Positions 45,976 to 53,486 of a stretch of 64,000 bases of DNA are shown here, piece after piece. Location: assembly GCA_030622545.1 (NCBI GenBank), contig JAUXGA010000003.1:22748-86747 (forward strand), in the 5' to 3' direction. Both the position numbers and the translations under genes were made by a program. The DNA is from a bacterium (lineage in GTDB: Bacteria > Electryoneota > RPQS01 > DYHQ01). The notes beneath the pieces are model-generated. The model saw only the letters and a program-made list of their open reading frames with translations. It had not been told where the DNA came from and ran no database searches. Within the stretch, counting starts at the first letter, position 1; every line of letters begins with the position of its first letter.

Positions 45976-47658
45976 TTAGGATTCAGGTATCTTGATTAAT
46001 CGTTGCTCGAGAAGAGCCCATACATTATACAGGGTATAATAAAGTGTCAACCCCGACGGGAATTGGTTAAAAATCAATGTCATAAAGACTGGCATGATAT
46101 ACACCATCATCTTTTGGTTGGGGTCTGTGACTGTTCGCTTCGACATGACGAACTGCGTCGCCCCCATAATCAGCGGCAGAATCGCCACCGCCGCTCCGTA
46201 AAGCGGAATCGTAAACGGAAGGTCCAGTACATAATCCGGCCTCGAAAGATCCGTAATCCAGAGAATAAAAGGCTCCTGGCGAAATTCGATAGTCGAACGG
46301 AACGTGATAAAGAGTCCGTAGAGTAGCGGCATTTGGAATATCAGAGGAACACAGCCCGACGCGGGATTGACGCCGCGTTCTTTGTACATTCCCATGATGG
46401 CTTTGTTCATGGCTTGCGGATTGGCTTTGTGCTTCTCGCGCAGTTTTTTAATCTCAGGTTGAAGCGCCGCCATTTTCTTCATCGAAACCTGAGATTTCCG
46501 CGTCAGCGGCCAGAGTACAGCTTTTACGATAATCGAAAAGACAATAATAACAATGCCGTAGTTCGGAATCACGCCGCCGAGCCATTGCAACGACCAGAGG
46601 ATTGCCATGGAGAAAGGCTTGATAATTGTCCAGCCCCAATCCATTGTTTTTTCAAGCCCTGCGCCAGCCGACCGAAGTTCGCGAAGGTCTACTGGGCCCC
46701 AATACACTTTGTAACGATCCCGGCTGCTTCCTTTCCAAGACCTATCGAGGGCGAAATCGTACAAAATCGGGCTGGTCGGGCGAGTTTTAACGCCGGGATG
46801 ACGAGCATGAATCTCGACAGCCTGAGCTGCCGTCTCAGGTATCACAGCCGCCATGAAATATTTGGAACGCGCCGCGGCGAAATGTGTCTGGCCTGTGGCC
46901 TGAAAATCCTTCCGCTGTTTTCCTCCAATGCTAATCTTTTCAAGCACATCCCCAATATAAGCGTACGCTTTGCAATAACTCATCTCTCGCAATGTATCCG
47001 GCTCTGTTCCCGGAACGCCGCCCTTCCATTTAACTTGATAAATCTGCTGAGCGGTCGGAATAAACCCCTTCGTATTGACTACCAAATCGAATCCGTAGCG
47101 GTCGGGATAGAAAACATACGTGAGCGTGAGCGCGGTGGTGTCATTTCCCGCTTTGAGAATGACCGAATCCGGCCGGTTCTCAACCTTTTCTATATCGCGG
47201 ACTTTTTCGAACTGTACTTTACTGATGGACTCTAAGACCGACTGCCCGAAATCCAAATCGAAGCCGCCGATAGGCCTTCCAGTGTGGAAATCGGTAGTAA
47301 CAAGTGAGATAGGGTTTCCTCTGTAAGTCTTATATTTATTAAGTAAATAGCTTGCAATTTTCCCATTGGAGCCGATGTTTATCGAAAACAGCGGCGTTTC
47401 CACGTGAACGAACTCGCGATCCAGATTTTCCAGTGCGGGAAGCAGTGTCGCTGACTGCACAGGAGCAGTTGCCACAGCGGTTTCCGGCGGTGGCGTGGTC
47501 TCGGGGGCGACTTCCTGAGCAGGCGGTGTGGTGACCGGAGCTTCTGTCGGTGTCTCGCTTTCCGGCGGCGGAGGATTAATCATCCTGTAATAGATCGGCG
47601 TCATAAGCAGGATGATACCGATGATAATGAGGGCTAGTATGGTATTTTTGTCAAACAT
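45976..47658 (-). CDS. yidC: Membrane protein insertase YidC
   Basis: The protein has 560 residues, the size of Gram-negative YidC. A first transmembrane segment (ILALIIIGIILLMTPIYYRM) is followed by a Pro/Thr-rich linker and a large periplasmic beta domain to about residue 330. The insertase core contains PNYGIVIIVFSIIVKAVLWP, LTRKSQVSMKKMAALQPEIK, NPASGCVPLIFQMPLLYGLF and the final VYIMPVFMTLIFNQFPSGL. It starts 2 bases after the yidD stop. No jag gene follows; a terminator and A elements separate it from mnmE. Confidence 0.97.
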   Translation of the reverse strand: MFDKNTILALIIIGIILLMTPIYYRMINPPPPESETPTEAPVTTPPAQEVAPETTPPPETAVATAPVQSATLLPALENLDREFVHVETPLFSINIGSNGKIASYLLNKYKTYRGNPISLVTTDFHTGRPIGGFDLDFGQSVLESISKVQFEKVRDIEKVENRPDSVILKAGNDTTALTLTYVFYPDRYGFDLVVNTKGFIPTAQQIYQVKWKGGVPGTEPDTLREMSYCKAYAYIGDVLEKISIGGKQRKDFQATGQTHFAAARSKYFMAAVIPETAAQAVEIHARHPGVKTRPTSPILYDFALDRSWKGSSRDRYKVYWGPVDLRELRSAGAGLEKTMDWGWTIIKPFSMAILWSLQWLGGVIPNYGIVIIVFSIIVKAVLWPLTRKSQVSMKKMAALQPEIKKLREKHKANPQAMNKAIMGMYKERGVNPASGCVPLIFQMPLLYGLFITFRSTIEFRQEPFILWITDLSRPDYVLDLPFTIPLYGAAVAILPLIMGATQFVMSKRTVTDPNQKMMVYIMPVFMTLIFNQFPSGLTLYYTLYNVWALLEQRLIKIPES

Positions 47659-47660
47659 TT

Positions 47661-47957
47661 TCAGTTACTTGCTTCTAAATGACAGTGTCCGGGCACGGGA
47701 TCTTCTCCGCCGGGATGCCACGGGCCGCATTTCACGAGCCGCCGTACCATTAGAGCGCTTCCATGGAATGGTCCATGTACATCAAGCGCCTCTCTGGCAT
47801 AAACGGAACAACTCGGATGAAACCTGCAGCGCCCTCCGATATGCGGACTTAAGACAACAACATACGCATCAATCAGCAACTTCAGAAGCCACCGGCAGAG
47901 TGCTGAGAAGGCGGCGTAGCTTTTCTTCCAAATCGTTCCAATCGGATGGTTCATTCC
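47661..47957 (-). CDS. yidD: Membrane protein insertion efficiency factor YidD
   Basis: The protein has 98 residues if begun at the ATG at 47957. The conserved YidD block is complete: [57 protein letters not shown]. The start is uncertain because no well-spaced ribosome site exists. Another ATG at 47972, or translational coupling to rnpA, is possible. It overlaps the end of rnpA by 89 bases, a familiar arrangement for this gene pair. Confidence 0.92.
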   Translation of the reverse strand, partial: GMNHPIGTIWKKSYAAFSALCRWLLKLLIDAYVVVLSPHIGGRCRFHPSCSVYAREALDVHGPFHGSALMVRRLVKCGPWHPGGEDPVPGHCHLEASN

Positions 47958-48218
47958 TAAGTAGTAGGACATAATGATAGTTATCGGGGAAGAGAGATTT
48001 GTTTCTGCGGTAGAATTCGCGTAATTTCCGGCAGACACGGTTCCTTTTTACAGCGCCACCGACCGTGCGTTTTGCCGCGAAGGCGATTCTGCGCTCGGAT
48101 GCGGGCAAAAAAAAAGGAGAAGCTCGCCGGTTGCCCGACGCTTTCCCCTCCGCCAAATCCGTGCAAACGCCTCACGACCATGCAAACGCTCGGTTCGTGG
48201 AAACTGTTCACCGCTCAT
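47869..48218 (-). CDS. rnpA: Ribonuclease P protein component, interrupted by a -1 frameshift
   Basis: Two frames join into one RnpA. The first starts at the ATG at 48218, overlapping the rpmH stop, and reads [20 protein letters not shown] then [17 protein letters not shown]. The second reads [20 protein letters not shown] and [10 protein letters not shown] to the stop at 47869. Each half is typical of RnpA: N-terminal RL...F, then the RNR motif. They join exactly if one more T is read at a run of nine T (48107-48115 as A on the plus strand). The cause may be a sequence error, slippage or true loss. Combined length is about 116 residues, normal for RnpA. It is the protein part of RNase P. Confidence 0.88.
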
Positions 48219-48354
48219 CAGATACAGTCAACTTGGTGCGACTTTTGGCGCGCCTCCGCCGCAAAATAGCTCGTCCGGATTTTGTCGCCATCCTCGTGCG
48301 GAATCCGTGGACATTTTTACGCCGCCGCCGGGAAGGTTGATAGGTGCGTTTCAT
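48208..48354 (-). CDS. rpmH: 50S ribosomal protein L34
   Basis: The protein has 48 residues. It matches L34 throughout: [52 protein letters not shown] lies 7 bases upstream of the ATG at 48354. It is the first gene of the rpmH-rnpA-yidD-yidC operon, divergent from dnaA. The C-terminal tail TVSDER is slightly longer than usual and overlaps the rnpA start. Confidence 0.97.
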   Translation of the reverse strand: MKRTYQPSRRRRKNVHGFRTRMATKSGRAILRRRRAKSRTKLTVSDER

Positions 48355-48431
48355 GTATATCTCCAGAAGATTTTCAGTGGTCGCAAGGATTTATGCGAAG
48401 CCCAGTGGCCTTATCGCAAACTTAATCTTGT

Positions 48432-48460
48432 AATATAAGAAAATTTGAGTAGCAAAGCAA
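48432..48460 (-). promoter_or_regulatory. Promoter of the rpmH operon
   Basis: On the minus strand TTGCTT (48460-48455), a 17-base spacer and TATATT (48437-48432) stand about 80 bases upstream of rpmH. Confidence 0.65.
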
Positions 48461-48585
48461 CTGTTTTTTGAGAAATTCGGCCTCGCCTCTCTTGGACCCC
48501 GAGCTTCTCGGGCCAAAAATTTACATCCGGCTGTTTTACACGAAAATACGTCTCTAACCCCTCAAGAAATGAGGTTTTATATCGC

Positions 48586-48613
48586 TTGACATTCGAGGAA
48601 AAAGTTATATATT
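48586..48613 (+). promoter_or_regulatory. Promoter of dnaA
   Basis: Perfect -35 TTGACA (48586-48591), a 16-base spacer, then TATATT (48608-48613). The dnaA start is at 48883, giving a leader of about 260 bases that holds no gene. The whole 48355-48882 gap holds the two divergent promoters, a CCCGAG/CTCGGG hairpin near 48500 and no clear cluster of DnaA boxes. Confidence 0.7.
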
Positions 48614-48882
48614 ATGAGCGCTTGATGAGTAACCTTTATTGACCCCCACCACAGCATCGATCAGCCGCCGTTTTTCTCGCGGTCGTGGTCGGCGCCGATG
48701 TTTACTTCTTTAATCGGCCTCATTTCTGCCGAATTCTGCATTTTTTATCCCGGAAGGATTGTCATATCGCTGTTGTGTCACGAATAATCTCTGTGGATTG
48801 TTCCCGGCTATCCTTTTGGAATGCATCTGAAAAACAAACTCTTGGAGAAATTAGATTTCACTTCTAATACACGTTTTCCTAC

Positions 48883-50274
48883 ATGCCAGAATCCAAAACT
48901 TCTGAGCTGAAGGTTCTCTGGCTGGAGTTCACTGAAAAAATTTCGGAAACGCTTCCAGAGCAGAGCTTTCGAACCTGGATTCAACCGATTCGCCCGGAAA
49001 GTCTTGATGATAACACTCTGACACTCTATGTTCCTTCGCAATTTCACTATGAATGGGTAGACAGCCACTATTCTCAAAAAATCCGTGGGGTCTTCGGCCA
49101 ACTGATTGGCCGAGAAATCCGACTTTCCTTCAAGGTTGATTCGACAGACGGTGATCATCCGGATCATCACGTTCCAGCTCCGCAGTCAAAACAACGCTCG
49201 AACACCCGACGCTCGCCAAAACCTCAAGACGTTCAACTGAACAGCCGCTACGCCTTTGACAATTTTGTCGAAGGTGACGGGAATTCTTTTGCCCGCGCTG
49301 CCTGTTTAGCAATTGCGGAAGCTCCCGGCAAAACACCGTGGAATCCGCTGCTCATTTACGGCGGTACCGGTCTTGGGAAAACGCACCTTTTGCAGGCGAT
49401 TGGGAATCATGTTCTAAAAGAGAAGAAAGTCTCCCGCGTTAAATACGTTTCCAGCGAAAGATACACTCAGGAATTCATCCATTCGGTCAAGAACAATTGT
49501 TCAACGGATTTTTCGAAGCTTTACCGTTCGGCCGAATTTCTTTTAGTGGACGATGTGCAGTTCTTCTCCTCTAAGGGAAGGACACAAATCGAATTTTTCC
49601 ATACCTTTAACAGCCTTTATCAAGCCGGAAAACAGATTATTCTCTCGTGTGACCGGCCAGTTCATGAGCTCAAGGATATCGATGAGAGACTCATCTCGCG
49701 GTTCCAAAGCGGCCTGATCACTCAAATATCACCTCCCGATTTTGAAACACGCGTCGCTATTCTCGAGCGCAGGGCTGATGAAGAAGGTGTTGCTCTCCCG
49801 CTGGATATCGCTCAGTTTTTTGCAACGCACATAAAAAACAATATCCGCGAGCTTGAAGGCGCTCTGGTGACGCTGATCGCTCGCGCAACATTTTACCGTT
49901 TAGAACCGAATTTGGAACTGGCGGGGCAAGTCCTGCAAGAGAAGATGGGACGCCCTGTTGGAAAACCCCAGATTGAACAAATTCAGGAAGTTGTCGCAAA
50001 ACACTTTCAGCTTTCCGGAGATGCTCTAAGAGGCAAATCGCGTAAAAAGGAAATCGCACTGGCAAGAATGATGGCGATGTCTCTGGCCACAAAGTTAACG
50101 GATCACTCGCTCAAACACATCGGCCAACTTTTCGGCGGCAGAGACCATTCTACTGTCATTCATGCGAGGAACACCATCCATAAGTTAATAGAAAAAGATG
50201 CTCTCATGCGAGACACTTACGAGTCTCTTCGCCATAAATTAAGCCTATCCACATTGCCGTCCACCAAGATGTGA
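48883..50274 (+). CDS. dnaA: Chromosomal replication initiator protein DnaA
   Basis: The protein has 463 residues. An N-terminal helicase-loading domain (FRTWIQPIRPESLDDNTLTL) leads to a charged linker (about 85-120). The AAA+ domain shows YGGTGLGKTHLLQAIG, VKYVSSERYTQEFIHSVKN, LLVDDVQFFSSKGRTQIEFF and DERLISRFQSGL. The C-terminal DNA-binding domain has SLKHIGQLFGGRDHSTVIHA, which contacts DnaA boxes. Two DnaA-box-like sequences overlap its 3' end (50245-50253 and 50270-50278). Confidence 0.98.
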   Translation: MPESKTSELKVLWLEFTEKISETLPEQSFRTWIQPIRPESLDDNTLTLYVPSQFHYEWVDSHYSQKIRGVFGQLIGREIRLSFKVDSTDGDHPDHHVPAPQSKQRSNTRRSPKPQDVQLNSRYAFDNFVEGDGNSFARAACLAIAEAPGKTPWNPLLIYGGTGLGKTHLLQAIGNHVLKEKKVSRVKYVSSERYTQEFIHSVKNNCSTDFSKLYRSAEFLLVDDVQFFSSKGRTQIEFFHTFNSLYQAGKQIILSCDRPVHELKDIDERLISRFQSGLITQISPPDFETRVAILERRADEEGVALPLDIAQFFATHIKNNIRELEGALVTLIARATFYRLEPNLELAGQVLQEKMGRPVGKPQIEQIQEVVAKHFQLSGDALRGKSRKKEIALARMMAMSLATKLTDHSLKHIGQLFGGRDHSTVIHARNTIHKLIEKDALMRDTYESLRHKLSLSTLPSTKM

Positions 50275-50506
50275 ATAAGCCGTTGCCTATTCAGCTTCAC
50301 AAACAATCATAAAGACCATAAACCTTTTTCGACGTTGCCGAGTTAAAGACTGAAGATAAAACCCTTTTTATTCATAGAGTCATTCACAGATACTTAACAC
50401 CTAACTTTACCTTTTTTAAATACATAGAACTAATTATCCACATATTCACAGAGCTTACTATAACATCATATAATTTATTCTCTCTTTCAAATACTCTGAG
50501 GTTGTT
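50275..50506. other. Probable replication origin oriC (dnaA-dnaN gap)
   Basis: This 232-base gap is very AT-rich. It holds a perfect DnaA box TTATCCACA (50434-50442). Near-matches are ATATTCACA (50442-50450), TCATTCACA (50380-50388) and TTATTCATA (50368-50376). Just upstream are TTATTCACA (minus strand, 50270-50278) and CTATCCACA (50245-50253). The stretch 50451-50490 is almost all A/T and could be the unwinding element. Position and composition match oriC in many bacteria; no experiment is implied. Confidence 0.75.
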
Positions 50507-51619
50507 ATGAAATTCACTGCTTCGCAGAGCGCACTTTTGGGAGGATTCATGCCGTTGTCCGGAGTGATTCCGTCGAAGACTCCCTTGCCGGCGTTGAGTC
50601 ATGTTTTAGCCGAATTGCGCGGAAATGAATTGAGTCTGGCGGCGACAGACTTGGAAGTTTCCATGCAGACAACGATTGAAGTAAAGGGGAGCGAGGACGG
50701 GAAAGCGCTTCTGCCTGCTCGGCGAATCATTGAAATCATCCGCGAGTTGCCGGATATTCCGCTGAAGATTACGGTCGATAAAAGCCACCGAATCAAAATT
50801 GATGGGGATCAGGGAAGTTACAAACTTTCCGGAGAAGATGTCGAGGGTTACCCCCAACTTCCACAACTCAAAAAACCTCAGGTTTTTCAGTTTGATCGTT
50901 CAAAGTTACAGCGGCTGGTCGGTAAAACGCTTTTTGCGGTTTCGCATGATGAACTTCGGCCGCAGTTGACAGGAGTTCTGCTTCAAGTGAAATCGGGTGA
51001 AATCTGCTGTGTTTCCACAGACGGGCACCGGCTTGTGCGCATTCGCTCGCTCAAGGTTGATTACAAGGGAGATGAACAGGATTTCATCGTCCCCGCGAAA
51101 GCGATGACAGCCGTGTTGCGCAATGCAGAAGGCGATGGGCCATTGGAACTTAGTTTTGAAGGAACACAGCTCAGTTTTGCTTTTGGGAAGATGAGATTGA
51201 CCACGCGCCTGATTGAAGGACGCTATCCCAACTACGAAGCGGTGATTCCTCAGTCGAATGAAAATATTTTAAAGCTCGATTTGGACGCGTTCCGGTCGGC
51301 GGTTCGGCGCGTGGCGATTTTCGCCAATGAAGTATCGCGGCAGGTGCGTCTGCGGATTTCGCAGGAGAGCGTGGAGATTTTAGCGGAAGATGTGGAAGCG
51401 GGCGGAGAAGCGCAGGAAAAGATTCCGTGCGAATACAAGGGCACGCCGATGGACATCGGCTACAACGCCACTTACGTTCTTGATGTTCTCAAGCATGTCG
51501 ATACTGCTGAAGTAATTTTCGAGCTGGGTTCGCCGACCACGGCAGGCCTCGTGAAACCCAGTGAGCAAGAAGAGAATGAAGACCTGCTCATGCTCATCAT
51601 GCCGGTTCGATTGAACTGA
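50507..51619 (+). CDS. dnaN: DNA polymerase III beta subunit (sliding clamp)
   Basis: The protein has 370 residues. The start at 50507 follows GAGG. The three clamp domains are complete: MKFTASQSALLGGFMPLSGV and PALSHVLAELRGNELSLAAT in the first, LQRLVGKTLFAVSHDELRPQ and GVLLQVKSGEICCVSTDGHR in the second, and IGYNATYVLDVLKHVDTAEV with the end LLMLIMPVRLN in the third. It follows dnaA after the oriC region, the usual order. Confidence 0.97.
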   Translation: MKFTASQSALLGGFMPLSGVIPSKTPLPALSHVLAELRGNELSLAATDLEVSMQTTIEVKGSEDGKALLPARRIIEIIRELPDIPLKITVDKSHRIKIDGDQGSYKLSGEDVEGYPQLPQLKKPQVFQFDRSKLQRLVGKTLFAVSHDELRPQLTGVLLQVKSGEICCVSTDGHRLVRIRSLKVDYKGDEQDFIVPAKAMTAVLRNAEGDGPLELSFEGTQLSFAFGKMRLTTRLIEGRYPNYEAVIPQSNENILKLDLDAFRSAVRRVAIFANEVSRQVRLRISQESVEILAEDVEAGGEAQEKIPCEYKGTPMDIGYNATYVLDVLKHVDTAEVIFELGSPTTAGLVKPSEQEENEDLLMLIMPVRLN

Positions 51620-51663
51620 CGGATGGGGACTCGTTCGGGAACAACGTGGTGAGTAGGAGGGAT

Positions 51664-51687
51664 AGAGCGGGACACGCGCCCGCTCTT
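51664..51687. other. Hairpin after dnaN
   Basis: AGAGCGGG, loop ACACGCG, CCCGCTCT is a perfect 8-bp stem without a T run. It lies 45 bases after the dnaN stop and 24 bases before the terminator. Confidence 0.45.
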
Positions 51688-51710
51688 CCTGCTCAATTTG
51701 GAATAAAAAA

Positions 51711-51747
51711 GAGCGGCGCTGGAAAAAAATCCGGCGCCGTTTTTTTG
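51711..51747 (+). terminator. dnaN terminator
   Basis: GCGGCGCTGGA pairs with TCCGGCGCCGT, allowing G-T wobbles, around an A7 loop and is followed by seven T. It strongly resembles the hairpin at 53421. Confidence 0.9.
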
Positions 51748-51837
51748 TTGTCCTTGCAGGATGGTTTAATGGAGAAACGATATGATTTTTTATCCGAAAC
51801 TTGTGAAGTCCTACTTGACTTTTTCGTATTATTTTTG

Positions 51838-51864
51838 TATATTGTGTTTACCAAATAGGTAAAC
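51838..51864 (+). promoter_or_regulatory. -10 box and operator of the HigB/HigA locus
   Basis: A -35 TTGACT (51815-51820), a 17-base spacer and -10 TATATT (51838-51843) form a strong promoter. Immediately after is GTTTACC-AAATA-GGTAAAC (51846-51864), a perfect 7-bp inverted repeat over the start of transcription. It is the likely binding site of the HigA domain for autorepression. Confidence 0.8.
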
Positions 51865-51874
51865 GAAAATTTGT

Positions 51875-52228
51875 ATGAATATCTACTTTGCAGACGAAGA
51901 TTTAAAGCTTAACTGTAACGATTTTGATCGTGCCAGGAAGAAGTGGGGGAACCGAGATGCCAAGAAGCTGATCAGGCATTTAGGCCAAGTACGCGTGGCA
52001 ACGTCGTTTGCCGATTTGTGGATGCTTAAGCATCTCCACTTAGAGGAGTTGAGGAAGCGAAAGGGAAAGCGACAAGGACAATGGTCAATCCGGGTCGAGG
52101 GCGGCCTACGCATCGTGTTTTGCCCGGCTGGAGATGAGTTGACTTGGCGCGATCCTGCGGGGAATTACATTTGGAACAACATGAGGGCAATTGAGATAAT
52201 AGAGGTGGTAGATTACCATGACGAATGA
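51875..52228 (+). CDS. higB: HigB/RelE-type toxin
   Basis: The protein has 117 residues. It fits the HigB-like killer group of RelE toxins: KKLIRHLGQVRVATSFADLW, then LRKRKGKRQGQWSIRVEGGL and RIVFCPAGDE, and the end AIEIIEVVDYHDE. The family cuts mRNA on the ribosome. The ATG at 51875 has no clear ribosome site and is only about 25 bases after the predicted transcription start, so initiation may be weak. It overlaps the antitoxin gene by 11 bases, the toxin-first order of hig loci. Confidence 0.85.
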   Translation: MNIYFADEDLKLNCNDFDRARKKWGNRDAKKLIRHLGQVRVATSFADLWMLKHLHLEELRKRKGKRQGQWSIRVEGGLRIVFCPAGDELTWRDPAGNYIWNNMRAIEIIEVVDYHDE

Positions 52229-53351
52229 ACAACCGAATGAATTCGAGCCAACGGTGTGGTTTCCACCTGGAGAAACCCTGCAGGAGACTTTGGAGGCGGT
52301 TGGCATGACGCAAGCCAAACTTGCTGAGCGTACCGGACGTACAACGAAACACATTAGCCAAATCGCCAACGGCAAAGCTACGATTTCCGTTGAAACCGCT
52401 CTGCAATTCGAAAGAGTATTGGGAGTTCCCAGCCATATATGGCTTAGTCTAGAGCAGTATTACAGGGAGTTCCTGGCACGTCGTGAAGAAGACAAAGCTA
52501 TTAAGGATCGCATTGACGAATATCGCGAGTGGCTGAGGTTCTTTCCGGTACGAAAGATGATGAACCTTGGCTGGATCCGCGAAGTGAACTCTGCTGTTGT
52601 CAAGGCGAAGGAATTACTGCGGTACTTCCGAATCGCGTCGCTTGATCAATGGGACGAAGGCCAAATTGTTGGTTATGGCTATAGATTGCGCTCTTCCGAT
52701 GCAACGCGAGCGCGTATGGGTGCATTGCTGGCATGGCTATGGAAGGGACGTCTTGCCGGACTGGAGACAGACTGCGCGAGCTACGATCAGGATACATTCA
52801 GACAGGTTCTTTCGGAGATCAGACGGGAAGTCCCCTCATTTAGAGATGGATTGGCTGAGCGTATGCAGTCGCTTTGTGCCAATGCTGGGGTCGCACTCAT
52901 ATTTGTCCATGAGTTGCCCCGTATGGGTGCTTACGGTGCTACGAGTTGGCTCACCGCTGAGAAAGCCTTGATTCAAATGTGCCTCCGCGGTAAACGCGAC
53001 GACCAATTCTGGTTCACATTCTTCCATGAGGCGGGCCACATTTTGCTTCATGGAAAAACTGACTGTTTTGTTGAGGAGGATGAAATGGCCGACGCAGACG
53101 AGAAAGAGCATGCGGCGAACAGATTCGCAGCAGATTTCCTCATCGACTCCAGAGCCTGGCGTGAGTTCGCACGCGACTCCTTCTGGGATAATTTAGGCTC
53201 TCATAACTATGGGAAGGGCAAAATCCGCATTACAGCATTCGCTCGACAGTGCCGTGTATCTCCTGGCGTCGTCGTCGGGAGATTGCAGAGAGAGGAGAGA
53301 ATCGAGTACAGGCATTATAATGATATGAAAGTCCCTCTGAGCTGGACGTAG
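52218..53351 (+). CDS. HigA-type regulator fused to an ImmA/IrrE metallopeptidase
   Basis: The protein has 377 residues. The start follows GAGGTGG. Residues 17-75 are an XRE helix-turn-helix of HigA type (PGETLQETLEAVGMTQAKLA, HISQIANGKATISVETAL). Residues ~205-320 are an ImmA/IrrE zinc peptidase with HEAGH at 270-274 and a downstream EKEHAANRFAADFLI that supplies the third ligand. Fusions of this kind act as antitoxin and protease in one chain; the peptidase may control its own stability or that of a partner. The operator at 51846 is its likely target. Confidence 0.88.
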   Translation: MTNEQPNEFEPTVWFPPGETLQETLEAVGMTQAKLAERTGRTTKHISQIANGKATISVETALQFERVLGVPSHIWLSLEQYYREFLARREEDKAIKDRIDEYREWLRFFPVRKMMNLGWIREVNSAVVKAKELLRYFRIASLDQWDEGQIVGYGYRLRSSDATRARMGALLAWLWKGRLAGLETDCASYDQDTFRQVLSEIRREVPSFRDGLAERMQSLCANAGVALIFVHELPRMGAYGATSWLTAEKALIQMCLRGKRDDQFWFTFFHEAGHILLHGKTDCFVEEDEMADADEKEHAANRFAADFLIDSRAWREFARDSFWDNLGSHNYGKGKIRITAFARQCRVSPGVVVGRLQREERIEYRHYNDMKVPLSWT

Positions 53352-53420
53352 ACGTAATCCGGTCTTCATGTGAGGCATGTCGTTCTAGAGAGATCGTCCG
53401 TTGCAGTCGCCGATTGATAC

Positions 53421-53464
53421 AAAAAAAGCGGCGCTGGAGAAAAATCCAGCGCCGCTGTATTTTT
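53421..53464. terminator. Bidirectional terminator between convergent genes
   Basis: AGCGGCGCTGGA (53427-53438) pairs perfectly with TCCAGCGCCGCT (53445-53456). A7 precedes it and TATTTTTG follows. It lies between the HigA-ImmA gene and the SpoIID gene. Confidence 0.88.
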
Positions 53465-53486
53465 GTTTAGCGTTTTTCTTTCGTGT

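Noticed and set aside
46333..47235. 300-residue open frame opposite yidC
   Set aside because: Antisense shadow of the clear yidC gene; no start context or domain.
47396..47411. CACGTG-containing sequence in yidC as a second parS
   Set aside because: The flanks do not match parS beyond the central hexamer.
47981..48211. 76-residue frame MNSFHEP... in the rpmH-rnpA region
   Set aside because: It is the third frame across rnpA; the other two frames carry the RnpA motifs.
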